From: Sphingomonas aquatilis
Lineage (GTDB): Bacteria; Pseudomonadota; Alphaproteobacteria; Sphingomonadales; Sphingomonadaceae
Direction: 5' to 3'
NCBI RefSeq assembly: GCF_014196115.1
Contig: NZ_JACIDB010000003.1
Coordinates: 124,001 to 188,000, forward strand
Length of the DNA: 64,000 bases
This document shows positions 8,168 to 15,555 of the stretch, in pieces. The translations under genes and the position numbers were made by a program. The notes under the pieces are model-generated. The model was not told the DNA's origin. It searched no databases and saw only the letters and a program-made list of their open reading frames with translations. How positions within the stretch are numbered: the first letter of the stretch is position 1; each line of letters begins with the position of its first letter.

Positions 8168-8519
8168 GTTTGTTCCCCACCGTGCGATCGCCCGATTCGG
8201 ACGATGTCACGGGCAAGTGGGGACTGGCAATGGCGCGGAAGTGGATGAAGTGGACGGTACGTTTTGTCCGAAAGGCCTTCCTCCCCGATGACGCGGTTCG
8301 GGTGGGGTTCGCCGTGTCAAAGAGCGGGCAAGACGATAGGCATAATCGGGGCGTGTAGGACAGGGGAAAATGGTGGGGGACTTTTCCCTCCAATTTTGCT
8401 CGTCATTCCCGCGAAGGCGGGAATCCAGACGCGCTACCGTTGCGGCTCTATCGGAGAGGTTAGAGGTTATGGATTCCCGCCTTCGCGGGAATGACGGGGG
8501 AAAGTGCTCCCCCGCCCCC
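8168..8519. other. Intergenic region, 352 nt
   Basis: No convincing gene is seen here. Short open frames exist on both strands but have no ribosome site or recognisable sequence. The right part (8401-8496) is a 96-bp palindromic repeat. The left part (8168-8400) is less GC-skewed than its neighbours, includes TTGACA on the minus strand (8315-8320) without a clear -10, and may hold the promoter of the lipoprotein gene. Confidence 0.5.
8401..8496. repeat. REPIN-like 96-bp palindromic element, copy 1
   Basis: About 27-bp near-perfect terminal inverted repeats, each itself a hairpin (ATTCCCGCGAAGGCGGGAAT), flank a 43-nt centre. Reverse-complemented, the element matches the copies at 57463-57558 and 62980-63075 over its full 96 bp, including parts of the centre (AACCTCT, GGTAGCGCGTCTGG). 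This two-hairpin layout resembles a REPIN (paired inverted REP sequences). No RAYT transposase is in the window. Confidence 0.85.
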
Positions 8520-9008
8520 TCAGCGGGCGACCAGCGTCTTGAAGCGGGCGATGCCGCAGCTGGCGCCGGAGCGCATGCGTAGGACGTCGCGGTCGGCGCA
8601 GACCTTTCCGTCGGCCTTGGGGCGCAGGTAGAAGCCGTTGTAGAAGTCCATGGGTCCGCAATCGTCGTCGAGGTGCGCGCGCAGGCGCTTGCCGCCGGCC
8701 ATCACAAGGTCGACCGCGTCGGGGGCGGAGACGAGCGCGCCGCCGATGTCGGCGACGGCGATGCATTTGGGCCCCTTCTTTTCCTTCCACTGCATCGGCT
8801 GCGGCACCGACAGCCGCGGCGCGGCGGCGGGGCCGCGCGCGGGGCCCATGCGCGGCACGCGGATGATAATGCGTTCGCGGACGGTCATCTGCGCGAACTG
8901 CACGCCGCTCAGCCGATCGGGCGACTCGCTGGCGGAGACCAGCACGGGCGCGGTGCCGGCCAGGAGCATGGGTGCGATCAGCGCGGCGGAAAACGCAGGG
9001 GTCGGCAT
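8520..9008 (-). CDS. Hypothetical exported protein
   Basis: A 162-residue protein with an N-terminal hydrophobic signal-like segment (MPTPAFSAALIAPMLLAGTAPVLVSA). The mature region has RERIIIRVPRM (about 45-55), a Pro/Ala-rich linker, WKEKKGPKCIAVADIGGA (about 74-91) and several Cys near the C-terminus (DDDCGPMDFYNGFYL, KVCADRD, GASCGIARF), which may form periplasmic disulfides. I recognise no named domain, though similar small exported proteins are common in sphingomonads. ATG 9008 is the only start that keeps the signal peptide. It is divergent from the flavoprotein gene at 9130. Confidence 0.78.
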   Translation of the reverse strand: MPTPAFSAALIAPMLLAGTAPVLVSASESPDRLSGVQFAQMTVRERIIIRVPRMGPARGPAAAPRLSVPQPMQWKEKKGPKCIAVADIGGALVSAPDAVDLVMAGGKRLRAHLDDDCGPMDFYNGFYLRPKADGKVCADRDVLRMRSGASCGIARFKTLVAR

Positions 9009-9129
9009 GTTCGGTGTCGGCTCCTAGCGGCGATCGTTGAACGGAGGATGAACTTCCGCCATCGACGGCGAAGCCTCGCAGGGGCCGCCTATGGTTGAGC
9101 GGCGGTGCGTCCGGGAGTAGCGGACGCGC

Positions 9130-10563
9130 ATGACTCCCGCCCAATCCGCACTGCTTGCCGATCTCGCCCCAACGCTGGGGTCGAAGGGCATCGTGACCGA
9201 TCCCGCCGATATCGCGCCGTGGACGATCGACTGGCGGCAGCGGTTTCGCGGCACCGCGCCGGCGCTGCTCGCACCGGCTTCGACCGCCGAGGTCGCGGCG
9301 GTGGTCGCCGCGGCGGCGCGGCATCGGGTGGCGCTGGTGCCGCAGGGGGGCAACAGTTCGATGGTCGGCGGGGCGACGCCGCCCGCGGACGGATCGGCGC
9401 TGATCCTGTCGCTCAGGCGGATGAACCGGATGCGAAGCGTCGATGCGGCGGCGGGGCTCGCCGTCGCGGAGGCGGGGGTGATCCTGTCCGACCTGCACGA
9501 CGCGGCGCTGGGGCAGGGGCGGCGCTTTCCGCTGACGCTGGGGGCGAAGGGCAATGCGACCGTCGGTGGCCTCGTCTCGACCAATGCGGGCGGCACGCAG
9601 GTGCTGCGCTTCGGGTCGATGCGCGGGCTGGTCGCGGGCGTCGAGGCGGTGCTGGCGGACGGCAGCGTGCATGACGGGCTTGCGGCGTTGAAGAAGGACA
9701 ATCGCGGTTACGACCTGACGCAATTGCTGGTCGGCGCGGAAGGGACGCTGGGGATCGTCACCGCGGCGACATTGCGGCTCGTGCCGCTGCCCGCCAAACG
9801 TACGACCGCCTGGGCGGCGACAGGCGATCCGCAGGCCGCGCTGGCGCTGCTGCGCCGGTTCCAGGCGGCGACCGATGCGCTGGAGAGTTTCGAGATCCTG
9901 CCCGCCGAATCGCTCGCGGCGGTGCTGGCGCATGTGCCGGGTGCGCGGGCGCCGGTGGCGGGGGCGCATCGCTGGCACCTGCTGATCGAGCAGACCGACC
10001 CGCGCGGTGTGGCGGTGACCGAGGCGGTGCTGGCCGACGCGCTGGCGGACGGGCTGATCGACGACGCGACGATCGCGGCGAGCGAGGCCCAGGCGGCGGA
10101 TTTCTGGCGCATCCGCGAATCGATCTCCGATTCGGAGCGGGCGTTGGGGCCAGCGTCGCAGCACGACATTTCGGTGCCGGTCGAGGGCATGCCGCGATTC
10201 ATGATCGAGGCGGCGGCGGCGTGCGAGGCGCGCTTTCCCGGGACGCATGCCAGCGGCTTCGGCCATCTGGGCGACGGCAACATCCACTTCCACGTGCGCG
10301 CGGCGCCCGGCACCGACCCGGCGCGCTGGTATGCCGAGGATGTGCCGGTGGTCACACGCTTCGTCGACGATCTGGTGATCGCGGCGGGCGGATCGATCGC
10401 GGCCGAACATGGCATCGGCCAGATGAAGCTGCACGAGCTGGAGCGGCTGTCGTCGCCCGCGCGCCTCGCGGCGCTGCGCGGGGTGAAGGCGGGGCTGGAC
10501 CCGCTCGGAATCCTGAACCCCGGCAAGCTTGTGACGCTTGCGCCGGGGCAGCCGGATCAATAG
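9130..10563 (+). CDS. FAD-linked oxidase, D-2-hydroxyacid (lactate/2-hydroxyglutarate) dehydrogenase type
   Basis: A 477-residue flavoprotein with an N-terminal PCMH FAD-binding domain (PQGGNSSMVGGA about 77-88, TVGGLVSTNAGGTQ, LLVGAEGTLGIVT about 198-210) and a C-terminal FAD-oxidase C domain (FGHLGDGNIHFHV, AEHGIGQMK). The metal-ligating His pair in GHLGDGNIH and the EHGIG motif fit the GlcD/D2HGDH/DLD group. It oxidises a D-2-hydroxyacid and passes electrons to a carrier. Which acid is used (D-lactate, D-2-hydroxyglutarate or glycolate) cannot be decided here. It starts at ATG 9130; the next gene, sapC, begins 69 nt downstream. Confidence 0.92.
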   Translation: MTPAQSALLADLAPTLGSKGIVTDPADIAPWTIDWRQRFRGTAPALLAPASTAEVAAVVAAAARHRVALVPQGGNSSMVGGATPPADGSALILSLRRMNRMRSVDAAAGLAVAEAGVILSDLHDAALGQGRRFPLTLGAKGNATVGGLVSTNAGGTQVLRFGSMRGLVAGVEAVLADGSVHDGLAALKKDNRGYDLTQLLVGAEGTLGIVTAATLRLVPLPAKRTTAWAATGDPQAALALLRRFQAATDALESFEILPAESLAAVLAHVPGARAPVAGAHRWHLLIEQTDPRGVAVTEAVLADALADGLIDDATIAASEAQAADFWRIRESISDSERALGPASQHDISVPVEGMPRFMIEAAAACEARFPGTHASGFGHLGDGNIHFHVRAAPGTDPARWYAEDVPVVTRFVDDLVIAAGGSIAAEHGIGQMKLHELERLSSPARLAALRGVKAGLDPLGILNPGKLVTLAPGQPDQ

Positions 10564-10632
10564 AGCAACGCGCCAGCGTGCGGCCCGCAGGCATTGCGGG
10601 TCCGCAAACTATCCACGACGGAGAGAGTTCCC

Positions 10633-11403
10633 ATGGCCAGCGCGCCGCTTCCCCTGTTCTACAACGGCCTGGAGCCGCTCTCGAGCGAGACGCACGCCAC
10701 CTGGCGCGTCCGCCAGCTGGATGCCGCCCCCTTCCTGGTCGGCCAGCACGCCATTCCGATCACCACCGACGAATTCCCGCTGGTGCAGCGCTTCATGCCG
10801 ATCGTCTTCTCGATCGGTGACGATGCCATTCCGCTGGCGCTGATGGGCCTGAACGAAGGCGTCAACGTCTTCGTCGGCGACGACGGCAAGCTGACCGAGA
10901 ACAATCTGTACGTCCCCGCCTACGTCCGCCGCTATCCGTACATGCTGGCGCGCCTGCGCCCGGACAGCGAAGAGCTGTCGCTGTGCTTCGACCCGACGTC
11001 GGAAGCGATCGGCGCGTTCGACGAGGGCGATGCGCTGTTCGAGAACGGCCAGCCGAGCCAGGTGACGAAGTCGATCCTCGATTTCTCCGAACAGTTCGAA
11101 CAGGCCGGCGCGCGCACGCAGGCGTTCATGAACGAACTGCGCGAGCTCGACCTGCTGATGGAAGGCGAGGTCACGATCCAGCCGGAGCAGGAGCAGCCGC
11201 CGTTCGTCTATCGCGGCTTCCAGATGGTGAACGAGGAAAAGCTGGCCGCGCTGCGCGGTGACCAGCTGCGCAAGATGAGCCAGTCGGGCATGCTGCCGTT
11301 GCTGTACGCGCACCTGTTCTCGCTGTCGCTGATGCGCGAGATCTTCGGCCGCCAGGCGCAGCAGGGCAAGATGCCGCAGCCGCAGTTCGCGCCGGTCGGT
11401 TAA
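10633..11403 (+). CDS. SapC family protein
   Basis: A 256-residue SapC-like protein (PF07277), recognisable from LPLFYNGLEPLSSETHATW, FPLVQRFMPIVFS, NLYVPAYVRRYPYML and the late FQMVNEEKLAALRGDQL. Members were named for an S-layer-linked gene but are widespread in proteobacteria without S-layers, and their biochemistry is unsettled. There is no signal peptide or membrane segment. ATG 10633 is preceded by GGAGAGAG at 10620-10627. A strong GC hairpin (11445-11479) follows 41 nt after the stop and may end transcription. The frame opens earlier at a TTG with no ribosome site. Confidence 0.9.
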   Translation: MASAPLPLFYNGLEPLSSETHATWRVRQLDAAPFLVGQHAIPITTDEFPLVQRFMPIVFSIGDDAIPLALMGLNEGVNVFVGDDGKLTENNLYVPAYVRRYPYMLARLRPDSEELSLCFDPTSEAIGAFDEGDALFENGQPSQVTKSILDFSEQFEQAGARTQAFMNELRELDLLMEGEVTIQPEQEQPPFVYRGFQMVNEEKLAALRGDQLRKMSQSGMLPLLYAHLFSLSLMREIFGRQAQQGKMPQPQFAPVG

Positions 11404-11444
11404 TAACCGGGGCCGTTCCGCCAGCCGGAACCGCCATTATCCAG

Positions 11445-11479
11445 ACGGGCGGGTGTCGCATCGCGCGACGCCCGCCCGT
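11445..11479 (+). terminator. GC-rich 15-bp hairpin downstream of sapC
   Basis: ACGGGCGGGTGTCGC pairs with GCGACGCCCGCCCGT (one G-U pair) around a 5-nt loop. Only a short T stretch follows (three T), so termination may be weak. It lies between sapC and the cytochrome gene. Confidence 0.5.
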
Positions 11480-11554
11480 TTGCGTTGGGGCAGCCCGCTT
11501 GACCCGGTCGCCGATCCGGCGGACTGTCGTTCCGACCTCGAAAGGACATGACGG

Positions 11555-12109
11555 ATGACAGGCTGGGCTCGCGACGCACGCTATTCGACCGTGGCGATCG
11601 CGTTTCACTGGACGATCGCGGTGCTGATCATCGCCAATCTGATCATCGGCATCGGGCATGACGGCATTCCGGCGCTGCGCGCGCTGATGGGGGCGCACAA
11701 GGCGATCGGCATCACCGTGCTGGCCCTGACGCTGGCGCGCGTCGCCTGGCGGATCGCGCATCGGCCGCCGCCGCTGCCCGCGCACATGCCCGGCTGGGAA
11801 AAGGGGCTGGCGCATGCGACGCACTGGTCGCTGTACCTGCTGATGCTCGCGCTGCCGCTGACGGGCTGGCTGATGGTGAGCGCGCCGCCGACCGAAGGGC
11901 CGGCGCGGCCGCTGACGTGGTTCGGCCTGTTCGACATTCCGCGCCTGCCGGCCAGTGCGGGGGCGGCAGGATTCGGGCATGAAGCGCACGAGCTGCTCGG
12001 CTGGGTGATGGTGGCGCTGGTCGTGCTGCACGTCGCCGGGGCACTACGCCACCATCTGATCCTGCGGGATAATGTCCTCGCGCGAATGGTGCCGATGCAG
12101 CGCCGTTGA
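11555..12109 (+). CDS. Cytochrome b561 family protein (di-heme b-type, inner membrane)
   Basis: A 184-residue cytochrome b561 (PF01292) with four membrane helices (about residues 12-33, 49-67, 89-109 and 146-168). Candidate heme ligands are His18 (AFHWT), His48 (GAHKAIG), His142 or His145 (HEAHELLGW) and His159 (LVVLHVAG). Related proteins shuttle electrons between quinol and periplasmic acceptors or superoxide. The start is ATG 11555, with AAAGGA about 7 nt upstream. It stands alone on the strand, and a possible small RNA gene follows it. Confidence 0.93.
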   Translation: MTGWARDARYSTVAIAFHWTIAVLIIANLIIGIGHDGIPALRALMGAHKAIGITVLALTLARVAWRIAHRPPPLPAHMPGWEKGLAHATHWSLYLLMLALPLTGWLMVSAPPTEGPARPLTWFGLFDIPRLPASAGAAGFGHEAHELLGWVMVALVVLHVAGALRHHLILRDNVLARMVPMQRR

Positions 12110-12162
12110 GACGAACGTTCATGATGGTGCGGTGAAAAAAACGTCACGAAGTGTTGCGGGGG

Positions 12163-12190
12163 TTGAACCAAATCGCGCCTCGCCTATTTT
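12163..12190 (+). promoter_or_regulatory. Candidate promoter of the 12197-12305 small RNA
   Basis: TTGAAC (12163-12168) and TATTTT (12185-12190) are separated by 16 nt and resemble a housekeeping sigma promoter. It would start transcription near 12197, giving an RNA that ends at a strong terminator. Confidence 0.5.
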
Positions 12191-12196
12191 GTGACT

Positions 12197-12305
12197 TGTA
12201 CGGCGCTCGTGTCCCCCCTTTCGCGAGACCGTATGGCACACCTTCGGGTGTGTCTCCTCCCTGAACCTTGGCCACTCCGTGCTTTCAGCACGGGGTGGTT
12301 TTTTT
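12197..12305 (+). ncRNA. Candidate small RNA with C-rich loops and anti-Shine-Dalgarno motif (suhB/alpha-r14-like)
   Basis: A promoter-like sequence is followed by about 109 nt that folds into three hairpins. The first (TACGG 12199-12203 with CCGTA 12229-12233, and CTCG with CGAG inside) exposes TGTCCCCCC. The second is CACACC-TTCG-GGTGTG (12237-12252). The third is the terminator at 12272-12305. Between the last two lies single-stranded TCTCCTCCC (12253-12261), complementary to Shine-Dalgarno sequences. This design is known for alphaproteobacterial trans-acting sRNAs such as the alpha-r14/suhB (MmgR) family, and C-rich loops also occur in Caulobacter GsrN. Family assignment is from memory. 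The 5' end is predicted. Confidence 0.62.
12272..12305 (+). terminator. Rho-independent terminator of the small RNA
   Basis: CCACTCCGTGC pairs with GCACGGGGTGG (one G-U) around TTTCA, followed by seven T (12299-12305). This is the best-formed intrinsic terminator in the window, and no coding gene ends close upstream of it. Confidence 0.9.
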
Positions 12306-12318
12306 ATGGCCCCGCGTC

Positions 12319-13236
12319 TTACTCGGCGGCGAGGGCGAAGGGGGGCGTGCCGGCGAGCGCTTCGTCCGCGACGGCGGCAAGCAGGCTGCGCAGCAGCGCG
12401 ACGGTGCGATCGAAGCCGGGGCCGAGGCCGTCGAGCCGGGAGTCGAGGTACAGCGCGCGGTCGATCTCCACCTGCACGGCATGAATGCCGCGGGCGGGCG
12501 CGGCATGGGTCTGCAGGATATGCGCGCCGGCATAGGGCGTGTTGCGCTGCGTCGCGATGCCCATCTGCGCCGCCGCGCCCTCGATCCGCGCGAGGAAGCG
12601 CGCATCGCTGGTCGCGCCGAAGCGATCGCCGAGGACGAGGCGCGCGTGCGGGCCGACCGTCGGCATCGAATGGATGTCGACCAATATTGCGATGCCGAAG
12701 CGCGCGCGTGCGGCGGCCAGCGTAGCGGCGAGCGTCGCGTGATAGGGGCGATGATCCTCTGCGATGCGGCGCGCGACGTCGGCGCCGGTGAACCGCCCGC
12801 GCCACAGGTCGCCCGCACCGCCCGCACGACGCGGCACCAGGCCTAGGCCGCTGCGGATCTTCATCGACTGGCCGGACTGCGCCTGCGGACGAACACCGTC
12901 GTCGACGCGCGGGTCGCGCTCATATTCGCTGCGGTTGAGATCGATCCAAGCGCGGGCGCGGCGCTGCACCAGCATCGTCTCGTTCGTCTGCGCGGCGCGG
13001 GCGACGGCATCGACGTGGCGATCCTCCAGCACCACCAGCGCCGATTCGGGCAGGCGCAGCGCGGCGCGTAAGGTGGGGGGATAGTCGCGGCCCGCATGCG
13101 GGACCGAGAGGACCACGGGACTGGCCGGCGCGGGCGGATTGTCGAGGCCGGAGGGGCTTTGCGGCGAGGCGAAGGGTGTGCCGTGGGGCACATTGTGCGC
13201 CTGTGCGCCGTCGATCCGGTCGAACGAAGCGTCCAT
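12319..13236 (-). CDS. N-formylglutamate amidohydrolase family protein
   Basis: A 305-residue FGase family protein (PF05013), recognised from VVLSVPHAGRDYP, LEDRHVDAV, AWIDLNRSEYERDP, VDIHSMP and the C-terminal VQVEIDRALYLD. The family hydrolyses N-formyl-L-glutamate in histidine catabolism or related amides; no hut genes are nearby, so the substrate is uncertain. The likely metal ligands are His in VPHAG and VDIHSMP. ATG 13236 is preferred over GTG 13245 because AAGG lies about 10 nt before it. It is divergent from cpdR. Confidence 0.9.
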   Translation of the reverse strand: MDASFDRIDGAQAHNVPHGTPFASPQSPSGLDNPPAPASPVVLSVPHAGRDYPPTLRAALRLPESALVVLEDRHVDAVARAAQTNETMLVQRRARAWIDLNRSEYERDPRVDDGVRPQAQSGQSMKIRSGLGLVPRRAGGAGDLWRGRFTGADVARRIAEDHRPYHATLAATLAAARARFGIAILVDIHSMPTVGPHARLVLGDRFGATSDARFLARIEGAAAQMGIATQRNTPYAGAHILQTHAAPARGIHAVQVEIDRALYLDSRLDGLGPGFDRTVALLRSLLAAVADEALAGTPPFALAAE

Positions 13237-13338
13237 CTGTGGCACGCCTTAGCCCATCCGCGCGTTCGGCGCTCTGGAAATCTTCATATCTGCCGGTCCA
13301 TACAGGATCGACCGCAACGTTAAGGACCCGAAAAGGCG

Positions 13339-13716
13339 ATGATCCGTATCCTGCTGGCCGAAGACGACCAGGTCATGCGCGAATATCTGACGCGGGCGCT
13401 GGAACGCGCGGGCTATGCCGTCGCCGCGGTCGACCGCGGCACCGCAGCGATCCCGCTGCTCGAAACCGAGCCGTTCGACCTGCTACTGACCGATATCGTG
13501 ATGCCCGAGATGGACGGCATCGAACTCGCCCGCCGCGCTGCCGAAATGGTGCCGGGCCTGCGCGTGATGTTCATCACCGGCTTTGCCGCGGTGACGCTGA
13601 AGGCGGGTCGCGAAATGCCCAACGCGCGCGTCCTGTCCAAGCCGTTCCACCTGCGCGACCTGGTCGCCGAGGTGGACCGCGTGTTCGAAATGGGCAGCGC
13701 CAGCGGATTAAATTGA
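13339..13716 (+). CDS. cpdR: Single-domain response regulator CpdR
   Basis: A 125-residue stand-alone receiver domain. It shows Asp9/Asp10, phosphoacceptor Asp52 (LLLTDIVMPEMDG), Thr80 (FITGFAA) and Lys101 (SKPF), and matches CpdR throughout. In Caulobacter, unphosphorylated CpdR localises ClpXP and primes it to degrade cell-cycle substrates, while the CckA-ChpT relay phosphorylates it. It starts at ATG 13339 with an AAAAGG sequence just upstream. A tRNA gene follows 61 nt after the stop. Confidence 0.94.
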   Translation: MIRILLAEDDQVMREYLTRALERAGYAVAAVDRGTAAIPLLETEPFDLLLTDIVMPEMDGIELARRAAEMVPGLRVMFITGFAAVTLKAGREMPNARVLSKPFHLRDLVAEVDRVFEMGSASGLN

Positions 13717-13777
13717 GCGCGGCGTGAAATCAGGGCTTGCCAGCCCGAAGCAACCTGCTAATTGGCCCACCTCCGGC

Positions 13778-13852
13778 GGGCGTGTAGCTCAGTGGTAGAG
13801 CACTGTGTTGACATCGCAGGGGTCGCAAGTTCAATCCTTGCCACGCCCACCA
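13778..13852 (+). tRNA. tRNA-Val (GAC anticodon)
   Basis: A complete 75-nt cloverleaf. The acceptor GGGCGTG pairs with CACGCCC. The D arm is GCTC/GAGC, the anticodon stem CTGTG/CGCAG (one G-U) with loop TTGACAT, and the T arm GCAAG/CTTGC with loop TTCAATC. The encoded ACCA end is at 13849-13852. Anticodon GAC reads GUC/GUU valine codons. Confidence 0.97.
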
Positions 13853-13855
13853 TCG

Positions 13856-13891
13856 AAAACCCCGCTAGGCCAATGGCTTAGCGGGGTTTTT
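13856..13891. terminator. Bidirectional terminator between tRNA-Val and glpK
   Basis: AAAACCCCGCTA (13856-13867) pairs perfectly with TAGCGGGGTTTT (13879-13890), with a further small inner stem (GGCC/GGCT). T tracts occur on both strands (five T on plus, four on minus). It probably ends the tRNA transcript and, on the other strand, the convergent glpK transcript. Confidence 0.85.
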
Positions 13892-13942
13892 GGTTTTCAG
13901 GTGCTTTCGCCTGATTTGGCGACCGTCGCCATCCTCTATCGA

Positions 13943-15433
13943 TCACTCGGCGTGGCGCAGCGTGCGGCGCAGGGCGTCGTGCCAGCCGGCGACGAGCGTG
14001 GCGCGGCGATCGGAGGGCATGGCGGGTTCGAAGCAGGCGTCGCGGGCCCAGAGGCGTTCGAGTTCGGGCAGGCCCGACCAGATGCCGGTGGCGAGGCCGG
14101 CGTGGAAGGCGGCGCCGCGCGCGGTGGTTTCGAGGTCGGCGGGGCGCTCGATCGGCACGTCGAGCAGATCGGCGAGGAAGCGGCACAGCCAGTCGTTGGC
14201 GGCCATGCCGCCGTCGACGCGGACGCTGGCGGGATGACCGCCGCCGTCGGCGATCATAGCCTGAACGAGATCGAGCGTCTGGTAACCGACCGCCTCCAGC
14301 GCGGCGCGGGCGAGGTGCGCCTGCGTCGCGCCCAGCGTCAGGCCGAAGATCGCGGCGCGCGCCTCCGCATCCCAATGCGGCGCGCCGAGGCCGACGAAGG
14401 CGGGGACCATGTAGACGCCGTGATTGTCGGGCACCCGCGTCGCCATGTCGTCGGTATCGCGGGCGTGGGTGATGACGCCGATGCCGTCGCGCAGCCATTT
14501 GATCGCCGCGCCCGCGACGAAGATCGAGCCTTCGAGCGCGAAGGTGGTCTGCCCGTCCAGCCGGTAGGCGGGGGTGGTGAGCAGGCGCTGCTGCGAGCGG
14601 ATCGCCTCCGTTCCCGTATTGAGCAGCATGAAGCAGCCGGTGCCGTAGGTGGACTTCGTCATGCCGCGGGTGAAGCAGGCCTGGCCGAACAGCGCGGCCT
14701 GCTGGTCGCCCGCGATGCCCGCGATCGGGATGGGCGCGCCGAACAGGTCGGGCGCGGTGGTGCCGAAGATGTGCGCATTGTCGTGGACCTGCGGCAGGAT
14801 CGCCATCGGCACGCGGAGCAGGCGGCACAGCTCTGCGTCCCAGTCGCCGGTGCGGATGTTCCAGAGCAATGTGCGGGCGGCGTTGGTGACATCGGTTGCA
14901 TGCGTCGTGCCGCCGGTGAGGCGCCAGAGCAGGAAGCTGTCGATCGTGCCGAAGGCGAGGTCGCCGCGCTCGGCGCGGGCGCACGCGCCGGGGACGGTAT
15001 CGAGGATCCAGGCGATCTTGGTCGCGGAGAAATAGGGATCGAGCAGCAGGCCGGTCGCCTCGCGCACGCTATCTTCGGCGCCGTCGCGGCGGAGCGCGGC
15101 GCAGACGTCGGCGGTGCGGCGGTCCTGCCAGACGATGGCGCGGTGGATGGGTTCACCGGTGGCACGGTCCCAGACGACGACGGTTTCGCGCTGGTTGGTG
15201 ATGCCGATGCCGGCGATGTCGCGCGCGCCCACGCCGCTGGCGTCGATCGCCTCGCGCGCGGTGAACAGGACGTCGCGCCAGATATCCTCCGGATCGTGCT
15301 CGACCCAGCCGGGGTGCGGATAATGCTGCGCGAATTCGGTCTGGGCGACCGCGACGCGGCGCGCCTGTGCGTCGAACAGGATCGCGCGCGTCGAGGTGGT
15401 GCCCTGATCGATCGCGAGAATGTGCTTGGCCAT
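13943..15433 (-). CDS. glpK: Glycerol kinase
   Basis: A 496-residue FGGY-family kinase that phosphorylates glycerol to sn-glycerol 3-phosphate using ATP. It starts [21 protein letters not shown]. Family signatures include [73 protein letters not shown] and [14 protein letters not shown]. Length is normal. It is transcribed away from glpD, which lies 122 nt from its start, so glycerol uptake and oxidation are encoded divergently. No glpF or glpR is visible here. It ends near the shared terminator with tRNA-Val. Confidence 0.97.
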   Translation of the reverse strand: MAKHILAIDQGTTSTRAILFDAQARRVAVAQTEFAQHYPHPGWVEHDPEDIWRDVLFTAREAIDASGVGARDIAGIGITNQRETVVVWDRATGEPIHRAIVWQDRRTADVCAALRRDGAEDSVREATGLLLDPYFSATKIAWILDTVPGACARAERGDLAFGTIDSFLLWRLTGGTTHATDVTNAARTLLWNIRTGDWDAELCRLLRVPMAILPQVHDNAHIFGTTAPDLFGAPIPIAGIAGDQQAALFGQACFTRGMTKSTYGTGCFMLLNTGTEAIRSQQRLLTTPAYRLDGQTTFALEGSIFVAGAAIKWLRDGIGVITHARDTDDMATRVPDNHGVYMVPAFVGLGAPHWDAEARAAIFGLTLGATQAHLARAALEAVGYQTLDLVQAMIADGGGHPASVRVDGGMAANDWLCRFLADLLDVPIERPADLETTARGAAFHAGLATGIWSGLPELERLWARDACFEPAMPSDRRATLVAGWHDALRRTLRHAE

Positions 15434-15555
15434 GAGGGTCCTCTCCCGTCCCGCCTTTCAGTGTCGCGGGCCGGCGGGCGGCGTCAATGGCGTGGGCCGA
15501 TTTTCGGATCGCACTGCGGCGGTTCGGCGTTAGGATCGCCGGACGGAGGGCGTGC

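Noticed and set aside
8315..8320. TTGACA on the minus strand upstream of the lipoprotein gene
   Set aside because: No -10 element at a usable distance was found, so it is not called as a promoter.
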